The position numbers and the translations under genes are program-made. Positions 1 through 7,704 of a DNA stretch of 18,645 nucleotides are shown here, in pieces. Positions within the stretch are counted from its first letter, which is position 1; each line of letters opens with the position of its first letter. This stretch comes from Ruminiclostridium sp. (GTDB taxonomy: Bacteria > Bacillota > Clostridia > Oscillospirales > Oscillospiraceae): the NCBI GenBank assembly GCA_021442645.1, contig JABUSR010000120.1, forward strand, positions 1 through 18,645, read 5' to 3'. Under the pieces are notes generated by a model, which saw nothing but the letters and a program-made list of their open reading frames with translations, was not told the DNA's origin and made no database searches.

Positions 1-174
1 AAGCGGTTTGAGGATGGGCTTGAAGAGCTGATAAAAGTTCTCTGTCCTCATACGATCATCGTGTACGGCTCTGCAAGCTATCCGTGCTTTGACAAGCTCA
101 TAGACCGGGGAATCAAAGTGATTTCCTACCCCAGCCAGACAGCTCAGGCGTTTGAGAGGGGGAAGCGGAAATGA
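1..174 (+). CDS. C-terminal part of a DUF4417-like protein (5' end outside window)
   Basis: The frame is open from the first base and stops at TGA 172-174, giving 57 residues. The segment has a helix-like stretch (GLEELIKVLCPHTIIVYGS), then a short strand pattern and a KVISYP core. This resembles the tail of DUF4417 proteins, a family of unknown function often found in phage or mobile regions, where a predicted Rossmann-like core ends in a 'P-x-x-hydrophobic-VYG' strand. The family call is from memory of its pattern, so moderate. Its stop overlaps the start of the next ORF (ATGA at 171-174), so the two are translationally coupled or once formed one protein. The gene cannot be judged intact because its beginning lies outside the window. 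Confidence 0.5.
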   Translation, partial: KRFEDGLEELIKVLCPHTIIVYGSASYPCFDKLIDRGIKVISYPSQTAQAFERGKRK

Positions 175-584
175 GCAAAGGTAGTTCTCATCTCTTTACG
201 AATACCAGTGGTGAGGGCAAAACACTCATTGCCGAGGTTCAAGCAAATGGCGACAAGATATCGCCCGAAAAGGTGGTCTTAATCACTCGTGATCCTAATG
301 GCAAAATTATATGGCTTGAAACCGGAACAGAAAAATCCGGACTACAGCACATTATTAAAGAACATGGTTCTCAGTTCAACGGAAAAGGGATCAAAAATGA
401 GGATATTCCGGATTATGTTCTCGAAGCCGTTTATCAGGGACATGTCGTAGGGACCCAAGGAAAGCGCGATCCACGAACGGTCTACGAATTTATATATAAC
501 GGAAAAAAGCAACGTATCGCTATTCAAGTCAGCACAAATGGATATATTGTTAGTGCGAATCCCAAAGGTGTTAAGGAGGAATAA
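171..584 (+). CDS. Putative toxin-tip domain protein (BECR/PBECR-like nuclease fold)
   Basis: This 137-residue protein starts at ATG 171, with GAGAGGGGGAAG just upstream as Shine-Dalgarno. It overlaps the preceding stop by 4 bp. It has the layout of C-terminal toxin tips on phage head and polymorphic-toxin proteins: a Gly/Ser-rich lead (SSHLFTNTSGEG), a strand pair (EKVVLITRDPNGKIIWLE), a helix with GLQHIIKEHGSQF, then IPDYVLEAVYQGHVVG and a last hairpin with QRIAIQVSTNGYIVSANP. The His in GLQHII and in KEHG, the Arg of KRDPRTVYEF and the terminal strands fit the Barnase-EndoU-ColicinE5/D-RelE (BECR) RNase fold. Catalytic residues were not verified. There is no signal or delivery domain, so it may be an orphan tip, or a tip joined to the DUF4417-like protein by frameshift. 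The gene at 587, two bases downstream, is the natural immunity candidate. Confidence 0.55.
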   Translation: MSKGSSHLFTNTSGEGKTLIAEVQANGDKISPEKVVLITRDPNGKIIWLETGTEKSGLQHIIKEHGSQFNGKGIKNEDIPDYVLEAVYQGHVVGTQGKRDPRTVYEFIYNGKKQRIAIQVSTNGYIVSANPKGVKEE

Positions 585-586
585 TC

Positions 587-919
587 ATGATAAAAACAAT
601 ACGACTACTTCTTGAGTACAACACATATTGCATTTGGCTCTATGACGAGGATGACGAGATTATCGACAACGATAATCCGCCTGAATGGGACAGCGACATA
701 GAACTTACGAATGCATTTATGGCCGTAAGTGATTTATACGATACGTTTTTTGTCGACAACGAAAAAGAATTTATGTTTATTGGCTGCCCTGACATGGAAA
801 CAGCACAAAAGCTTAAAGACTTATTTGTTACCGCTCTTGATATTCTCAATAAGAAGAATAACGGGAAGTATATAATTAAGAACGATGTAAGTTTTGATAA
901 TCTTTTTGTAGAAAAATAA
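587..919 (+). CDS. Putative immunity protein, small acidic cytosolic
   Basis: This is a 110-residue ORF starting at ATG 587, with a strong AAGGAGG just upstream and only two bases after the preceding stop. It has no signal peptide or membrane segment. It is strongly acidic (YDEDDEIIDND near residues 19-29) and begins with a strand-like segment IRLLLEYNTYCIWLY, followed by helices around 40-60 and 66-92. Small acidic proteins placed directly after toxin-tip genes are typically the cognate immunity protein, binding and blocking the toxin. That role is inferred from position, size and charge; I do not recognise a named Imm family. It could instead be an unrelated phage-type accessory protein. 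Confidence 0.5.
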   Translation: MIKTIRLLLEYNTYCIWLYDEDDEIIDNDNPPEWDSDIELTNAFMAVSDLYDTFFVDNEKEFMFIGCPDMETAQKLKDLFVTALDILNKKNNGKYIIKNDVSFDNLFVEK

Positions 920-1040
920 GAGTTTTTATGCTAAGTCGTTAGACCAACCCCTATCATTCGATGACTGGGATGAAATCTATCAATCTGTCGGTGGATATTG
1001 GATAGAGGATAATGTTGAAACGAAAAGGTTTGCTCGATAA
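912..1040 (+). pseudogene. Decayed coding remnant without start codon
   Basis: In the frame beginning at 912 the DNA is open to TAA 1038-1040 and reads through PLSFDDWDEIYQSVGGYWIE, a composition typical of real small globular proteins (Trp, Tyr, Asp rich) rather than random AT-rich sequence. There is no ATG, GTG or TTG start with a ribosome site, and a TAG lies just upstream at 909-911. The remnant overlaps the start of the next ORF (1012) in another frame. It looks like the surviving piece of a lost or frameshifted gene, perhaps the N-terminal neighbour of the toxin tip at 1012 or an older immunity gene. Its identity is unknown. Confidence 0.35.
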
Positions 1041-1290
1041 TGGATGGGTTGAAATCTCACATCCGAGACAGGCCGCAAGCGGTCATCACATATATAAAGA
1101 GCCTAATACCGGATTGCGTATAAGGTATGATGTACCCACACCTGGAGCAAATGGTTTCGAAGGAAAAGACCATTTCCATATTATCAATCCTGACGCCACC
1201 GGAAAGGGTGATATGTATCTTGACAGGAATGGAAACCCTGTTCCGAGAGGATCAAAGGCCTCTCATATATTACCTAAGGGGGATAATTAA
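1012..1290 (+). CDS. Orphan polymorphic-toxin C-terminal (tip) domain
   Basis: This 92-residue protein starts at ATG 1012. AGAGGAT lies only 3-4 bases upstream, so initiation is weak. The sequence has the look of the last exchangeable domain of Rhs/LXG/phage-type toxins: KKGW-like opening (LLDNGWVEISHP), SGHHIYKEPNTG, then KDHFHIINPDATGKGD, YLDRNGNPVPRGS and ASHILP. Conserved His pairs (GHH, HFH, final SH) and the NGNPVPRGS turn suggest a compact metal-independent or His-dependent RNase tip, but activity is not shown. It lacks any delivery region, repeats or PAAR/LXG/Rhs sequence, so it is probably a displaced or silent cassette whose upstream part has been lost (see the remnant at 912). The following gene starts on the very next base, as expected for toxin then immunity. 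Confidence 0.5.
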   Translation: MLKRKGLLDNGWVEISHPRQAASGHHIYKEPNTGLRIRYDVPTPGANGFEGKDHFHIINPDATGKGDMYLDRNGNPVPRGSKASHILPKGDN

Positions 1291-1629
1291 ATGACTTTAG
1301 CCGATTTTACAAAAAACTTTAATTTTCACGACAGTTCGATAGTAGATTTGGTTTTCAATGAAGATCTGCATACTGCGGTACTCACGATTGAGTTATCCTG
1401 GTGGCAGCAAAATGCTTATAAGGATGGCGACCCTGAAATAGTTGAAAAGACATTTCATTTTGATGGCGTAACTGATTTTGATTGCCCTGAAGATATCCCA
1501 TTTGATCAAGTTGGGGTTTTCAGCGTAAATACTGATAATCATTGCATCAACATTTATGTTGTCAATGACTTTACTGATGAAGACTATTCAATCAAATTTA
1601 AAGCTGATCATGTTTTCGAGATAGGTTGA
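1291..1629 (+). CDS. Putative immunity protein with HDS motif
   Basis: This 112-residue ORF starts at ATG 1291, immediately after the TAA of the toxin tip, with AAGGGGGA as Shine-Dalgarno. Near the N-terminus it carries FNFHDSSIVDLVF. A Phe-His-Asp-Ser pattern followed by beta strands is a recurring signature of small immunity-like proteins in toxin cassettes. The rest is beta-rich and acidic (TAVLTIELSWW, FHFDGVTDF, CINIYVV), with no membrane segment. Position directly behind a toxin tip makes the immunity role likely; the exact family is not certain. Its stop overlaps the upstream reading of the next ORF by a few bases, so the three genes 1012-2033 form one transcription unit. Confidence 0.5.
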   Translation: MTLADFTKNFNFHDSSIVDLVFNEDLHTAVLTIELSWWQQNAYKDGDPEIVEKTFHFDGVTDFDCPEDIPFDQVGVFSVNTDNHCINIYVVNDFTDEDYSIKFKADHVFEIG

Positions 1630-1637
1630 TTACAGCA

Positions 1638-2033
1638 ATGGAATTATTTAACATCAGTACTGTTTTTAGTGGATTTGAGTATCCTTATCAGCTCAAAAAG
1701 GTTGCAGACCTCAATCTTGTCGATTTCGATTATTGGTTTATTATGGACGCAAAGCTTGCGGAAGCCTATACGCATGGAATGAGAGATCGATTTCCGGCGC
1801 GTCATCTCGCTCCATTTGCAAAGCGCTGCGACTGTGATGATGTTGCCTGCTTGGAAATGGAGAAACCTAGAAAGGTTGAAATCATCCATGACTTTTGCAC
1901 TCCCGGCTGGGAACAGCGCGGAGAATATGATTCCTTTTGGGATTGGTTCATGGAAGCAATTGAGGAAATGATCTCGGAAACCGATATAGCTGAGAACGAG
2001 CTTCCGGAAGTGGAAGAAGAAACAATCGAATAA
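1638..2033 (+). CDS. Small SUKH/SMI1-like or related immunity-type protein
   Basis: This is 131 residues from ATG 1638. A TTG at 1626 would add four residues and overlap the previous stop, but AGG at 1623-1625 spaces better with the ATG. The core FDYWFIMDAKLAEAY, then RHLAPFAKRCDCDDVACLE, KVEIIHDF and GWEQRGEYDSFWDWF, matches cytosolic families in which a 'pF-x-x-R-x-D-x-D-D-x-a-C' strand and a 'SFWDW' helix are conserved. Such proteins recur as immunity genes in Firmicutes toxin islands and are related in pattern to SUKH/SMI1 proteins. The tail is very acidic (ELPEVEEETIE). It is the second immunity-like gene after a single toxin tip, so it may protect against a toxin no longer encoded here. 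Confidence 0.5.
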   Translation: MELFNISTVFSGFEYPYQLKKVADLNLVDFDYWFIMDAKLAEAYTHGMRDRFPARHLAPFAKRCDCDDVACLEMEKPRKVEIIHDFCTPGWEQRGEYDSFWDWFMEAIEEMISETDIAENELPEVEEETIE

Positions 2034-2042
2034 CCATATGGT

Positions 2043-2095
2043 TCAAATGGAAGAATCCCCGGTTGCCACAAACAGCCGGGGATTCTTCCATTGCG
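2043..2095. terminator. Strong bidirectional terminator between converging genes
   Basis: The arms 2046-2062 and 2076-2092 are perfect 17-base reverse complements. Three more pairs (one a G-T) bring the stem to about 20 bp with a 7-base loop at 2066-2072. It lies 10-60 bases after the stop of the + strand gene at 2033 and just beyond the - strand stop of rlmD at 2102, so it can end transcription from both sides. The T tracts are short on both flanks (TTGCG on +, TTTGAA on -). It also marks the switch from AT-rich to GC-rich DNA. Confidence 0.85.
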
Positions 2096-2101
2096 TACAT
2101 C

Positions 2102-3724
2102 TTATGATATCATCTTAAAATGCCTCAGCGCCTCCACAATGGCCTCTTCCTTCTTCTTCGGGCACTGGGGCTTTCTGGCATCCGGGTTCTTGGATACATT
2201 ATAGTTTATCCGTTCCTTGATTCCCATCTTGTCCTTTATCTGCGCGATATAGAGCGAGGACACCTTCATCCCGTGCTTTTCCAGGATGTAATCCTTGATC
2301 TCCTGATAGGTGGCTTCCTTCTCAGCGGCAGTAATATCAAGCTCTGTAAGGTCCAGTTCCACGCGGATCTTGTCGTGGGGTCTCTGTTGGGACAAAAGAA
2401 CAACCGTCTCCACGTGATGCGTTCGGGGGAAGAGGTCGGCGGCCTCGGCCCGCTCCAGCACATACCCCCGCTCGGCCAGAAGTTTCACATCCCGGGCCAA
2501 AGTGGCCGGATCGCAGGAGACATACACCAGCCTCCGGGGAGCCATCTCCGCGATGGCCTCGATGACCTGGGCGGAGATCCCCTTCCGGGGAGGATCCACG
2601 CAGATGACATCCGGCCGGATGCCACGCCGGGCCAGCTCCAGGGCCGCCTCTCCGGCGTCAGCGCAGAAGAACTCGGCGTTGTGTATTCCGTTGCGCCGGG
2701 CATTCTCCCTGGCATCCTCCACGGCGGCGGGAACAACCTCAGCCCCCAGGGCGCGCCTAGCCTGCCGCGCCATGCAGAGGGTGATGGTGCCGATGCCGCA
2801 GTAGAGGTCCAGCACCGTCTCCTCCCCTGTGAGTCCGGCAAGTTCCAGAGCGCGCTGGTAGAGCAGCTGCGCCTGGTCTCGGTTCACCTGGTAGAAGGAA
2901 GGCACCGACAGCCGGAAGGTCAGGCCACAGAGGGTGTCCTCCAGGTAGTCCCGGCCCCAGAGGGTTACGTATTTTTTGCCTAAAATCACATTGGTCTTCT
3001 CGGTATTCACCGACAGCACCACCCCGACCAGGCCGGGCTCCGCCGACCGGAGCCCCTCAATGAGCTCCTTCGTCCAGGGCAGCTTGTCCCCGTTGGCGAT
3101 GACGGCACAGAGGGACTCCCCCGACCGGTTCACCCGCACATAGAAGTGGCGGACAAGCCCCCGGTGGGCTTTCTCATCGTAGGCAGGCACCTGATATCTT
3201 TCCATCCAATCCTTGAAGGCCGCCCGGAGCCGGGTGGCCGGCAGGGGCTGGAGGAGGCAGTCGGGGGCATCGATGACGTCATGGCTGTGGGCCCGGAAGA
3301 AACCAACCCGGGGGCCGTCGGCTACGGGGAACTGAATCTTGTTCCGGTAGCGGTCGGGCTCCGCCGCCCCGTGGATGACCTCCACGGTCCCATCCCAGCC
3401 GCCGATGCGACGCAGGGCCTCCTGGACCCGGCGTCGCTTCATCTCGGTCTCCTCCGCATAGGTCATGTGCCGGAGCTGACAACCGCCGCACTTCGGGTAC
3501 TGGGGGCAGTCGGGGATCTGCCGCCGAGGAGACGGTTCGAGGACCTCATTGACCTTGCCCCAGGCAGCAGATTTCCCCACCTTCAGCATCTGGACATTGC
3601 ACAGTTCTCCCTCCAACGCTCCCTTTACAAAGACGGCCTGTCCCTCCAGCCGGGCTACGCCCTCCCCGGAGGACCCGTAGCCCTCAATCCGCAGGGGATA
3701 AATCTCGTTCTTTCTGGCTGACAT
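2102..3724 (-). CDS. rlmD: 23S rRNA (uracil-5-)-methyltransferase, RlmD/RlmCD type
   Basis: It uses SAM to form 5-methyluridine in 23S rRNA. Visible parts, numbered from the chosen start: an N-terminal TRAM domain (about 3-60), the iron-sulfur cysteine group C-x5-C-x2-C in CPQYPKCGGCQ (73-82) with a later Cys in APDCLLQ, the SAM site LDLYCGIGTI, FYQVN, the DPPRKG motif and the nucleophile Cys in YVSCDPATLARD (about residue 404). The Met at 3736 has its AGAAAGG directly abutting it, too close to use. The Met at 3724 sits about 11 bases away from AGAAAGG and is preferred, giving 540 residues. The usual catalytic protein ends near HVETVVLLS. Here about 90 residues follow, with DLTELDITAAEKEATYQEI, KVSSLYIAQIKDKMGI and ERINYNVSKN, a domain I recall in other Clostridia. 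Assignment to RlmD rather than RlmC is by overall form, not proven. Confidence 0.93.
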   Translation of the reverse strand: MSARKNEIYPLRIEGYGSSGEGVARLEGQAVFVKGALEGELCNVQMLKVGKSAAWGKVNEVLEPSPRRQIPDCPQYPKCGGCQLRHMTYAEETEMKRRRVQEALRRIGGWDGTVEVIHGAAEPDRYRNKIQFPVADGPRVGFFRAHSHDVIDAPDCLLQPLPATRLRAAFKDWMERYQVPAYDEKAHRGLVRHFYVRVNRSGESLCAVIANGDKLPWTKELIEGLRSAEPGLVGVVLSVNTEKTNVILGKKYVTLWGRDYLEDTLCGLTFRLSVPSFYQVNRDQAQLLYQRALELAGLTGEETVLDLYCGIGTITLCMARQARRALGAEVVPAAVEDARENARRNGIHNAEFFCADAGEAALELARRGIRPDVICVDPPRKGISAQVIEAIAEMAPRRLVYVSCDPATLARDVKLLAERGYVLERAEAADLFPRTHHVETVVLLSQQRPHDKIRVELDLTELDITAAEKEATYQEIKDYILEKHGMKVSSLYIAQIKDKMGIKERINYNVSKNPDARKPQCPKKKEEAIVEALRHFKMIS

Positions 3725-3828
3725 ACCCGTCCGCATCCTTTCTGTAGGGGCCTACCCAGCGGGGCGGCCCCGGAAAACTCTATGGTTTATCGGGATATAG
3801 TTTACCACAACTCCCCCTCTGTGACCAG

Positions 3829-3891
3829 TTCTGTTTTCCCCCGGGTACGGTCCCGGATTTCTCCCGGAAATTAACAGAAAATTCTTTTTTT
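3829..3891 (+). terminator. Possible stem followed by T run upstream of secA promoter
   Basis: TTCTGTT (3829-3835) pairs with AACAGAA (3873-3879). Inner pairs TTCC/GGAA and a small CCGGG/CCCGG hairpin (3841-3856) can form inside. Four bases later there are seven consecutive T residues (3885-3891). This resembles a terminator for + strand transcription, which would insulate secA from reading antisense to rlmD. The A/T-rich stretch 3877-3891 might instead act as an UP element for the secA promoter. The stem is interrupted, so confidence is low. Confidence 0.3.
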
Positions 3892-3913
3892 CCCCCGGCA
3901 GATGTGATATAAT
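3885..3913 (+). promoter_or_regulatory. secA promoter, extended -10
   Basis: TATAAT is perfect at 3908-3913, with TG one base upstream (TGTGATATAAT, 3903-3913), an extended -10 element. The -35 position (about 3885-3890) is only TTTTTT, so the extended -10 probably carries recognition. A start of transcription near 3920 would give a leader of about 83 bases before the secA ATG. The same 11-base element precedes gdpP at 10616-10626. Confidence 0.7.
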
Positions 3914-3923
3914 GTTTTGAATT

Positions 3924-3983
3924 ATGGGCACATGCCCTCTATTTCCCCCTGAGCAAATTTCAAGTGGCATCGCCACTTTCTGA
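3924..3983 (+). promoter_or_regulatory. secA leader with possible 19-codon upstream ORF and hairpin
   Basis: An ATG at 3924 opens a 19-codon frame (MGTCPLFPPEQISSGIATF) ending at TGA 3981-3983, two bases before the secA Shine-Dalgarno (AGGAAAGGA, 3985-3993). Its 3' end contains a perfect hairpin, AAGTGGC (3962-3968), 3-base loop, GCCACTT (3972-3978). A second small hairpin GGGCA/TGCCC lies at 3926-3937. No ribosome site precedes the ATG, so translation would need to be nearly leaderless, and the peptide is far shorter than known SecM-type arrest peptides. The hairpin is clear; translation of the upstream ORF is speculative. Confidence 0.4.
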
Positions 3984-4002
3984 TAGGAAAGGATATCCGA
4001 CT

Positions 4003-6753
<2,751 letters not shown>

Positions 6754-6762
6754 GAATCCAAC

Positions 6763-6776
6763 GCCCGCCTGCGGGC
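6763..6776 (+). terminator. Short GC hairpin between secA and pgeF
   Basis: GCCCGC (6763-6768) and GCGGGC (6771-6776) are perfect reverse complements with a two-base loop (or five pairs with a four-base loop), followed only by TTCA. It lies ten bases after the secA stop. Without a T run it is more likely an attenuating or mRNA-end-stabilising hairpin than a full terminator, so pgeF may still be partly co-transcribed with secA. Confidence 0.4.
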
Positions 6777-6801
6777 TTCATCCCAGTCTGAGAGGTGCCC
6801 C

Positions 6802-7620
6802 ATGGCCTTTACCAAGCAAACCAGAGACCGTGTGGTCTTTCACACCGCTGATCAGTTCACTGCCGCCGGAGGCGTCGCCCACGGGTTCGCCTCCCGGCTG
6901 GGCGGGGTCAGCCCCGGTCCCTGTGCTGAGCTCAACCTGGGCCTCACCCGTCATGACCGGCCGGAGGCCGTTCGGGAAAACTACTCCCGGTTCTGTGCCG
7001 CCCTGGGCACCGACCGGAATCGTCTGGTGATGACGCACCAGATTCATGAGGACACCATCCGGGTGGCCCAGCCCTCGGACGTCCTGGCTGACCTCTTTGA
7101 CCCCATCCCCTACGACGCCGACGGGCTTATCACGAACCAGCCCGGCCTGTGTCTCACCATCTACTACGCCGACTGTATCCCGGTGCTCCTGTATGACCCC
7201 AAAAAGCGGGCCATCGCCGCTGTTCACTCGGGTTGGCGAGGCACCGCTCTGGCCATTGCACCCCAGGCCGCCCGAAAGATGGCCGAACTCTACGGCAGCG
7301 ACCCGGCAGACGTCCTGGCCGCCATCGGTCCGGGCATCGGCCCCTGCTGTTTTGAGACCCACGATGACGTGCCCACTGCCATGGCGGAAAAGCTGGGCAG
7401 CGGCGTCATGGACTTCGTCGCCCCGCTGGAAACCCCCGGGAAGTTCTCCGTGGATCTCAAGGGCATCATCGCCTGGCAGCTCACCGCCGCCGGACTGGTC
7501 CCTGACCATGTAGATACCCTGACCCAGTGCACCGGCTGCCACCCGGAACTGTGGTGGTCCCACCGGAAGATGGGCGACCTGCGGGGCAATCAGGCTGCTA
7601 TGCTCCAGCTTCTTCCCTGA
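6802..7620 (+). CDS. pgeF: Peptidoglycan editing factor (PgeF/YfiH, laccase-domain)
   Basis: This is a 272-residue cytosolic enzyme of the YfiH/LACC1 family, which in E. coli removes mis-incorporated L-Ser from the peptidoglycan precursor UDP-MurNAc and in other members acts on adenosine/purine nucleosides with a bound metal. Seen: FASRLGGVS and NLGL near the N-terminus, THQIH (78-82), DADGLIT, the YADCIPVLLYD motif with Cys 125, VHSGWRGT with His 142, and IGPGIGPCCFE. A His of THQIH, Cys 125 and His 142 are the expected metal ligands. The C-terminus keeps the LWWSHR and RGNQAA pattern. It starts at ATG 6802 with GAGAGGTG upstream. It sits between secA and a cell-wall peptidase, in keeping with an envelope role. 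Older laccase annotation is likely misleading. Confidence 0.93.
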   Translation: MAFTKQTRDRVVFHTADQFTAAGGVAHGFASRLGGVSPGPCAELNLGLTRHDRPEAVRENYSRFCAALGTDRNRLVMTHQIHEDTIRVAQPSDVLADLFDPIPYDADGLITNQPGLCLTIYYADCIPVLLYDPKKRAIAAVHSGWRGTALAIAPQAARKMAELYGSDPADVLAAIGPGIGPCCFETHDDVPTAMAEKLGSGVMDFVAPLETPGKFSVDLKGIIAWQLTAAGLVPDHVDTLTQCTGCHPELWWSHRKMGDLRGNQAAMLQLLP

Positions 7621-7636
7621 CCCATCCTGCGGCCAC

Positions 7637-7653
7637 CCTCTCCAGAGGCTTTT
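7637..7653 (+). terminator. Weak hairpin with T-rich tail after pgeF
   Basis: CCTCT (7637-7641) and AGAGG (7644-7648) flank a two-base loop and are followed by CTTTTCC. It is a short structure 16 bases after the pgeF stop, inside the 84-base gap before the M23 gene. It could be a weak terminator or attenuation site. Nothing else recognisable lies in that gap besides the AAGGAGG of the next gene. Confidence 0.25.
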
Positions 7654-7704
7654 CCATAGGCCGCCTCATTTTCATGATTCAATCCCAAGAAGGAGGCATC
7701 CTGC

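Noticed and set aside
171..584. Functional restriction or defence nuclease instead of toxin tip
   Set aside because: No PD-(D/E)xK, HNH or other defence nuclease motif; the form and the paired acidic ORF fit a toxin-tip cassette better.
2120..3721. Long + strand frames opposite rlmD (2120-2983 and 3146-3721)
   Set aside because: RlmD motifs are clear on the - strand; the + frames lack ribosome sites and look like GC-driven shadows.
3964..4002. GTG start for secA at 3964
   Set aside because: It lies inside a hairpin and adds non-SecA residues; the ATG at 4003 has the ribosome site and the usual SecA N-terminus.
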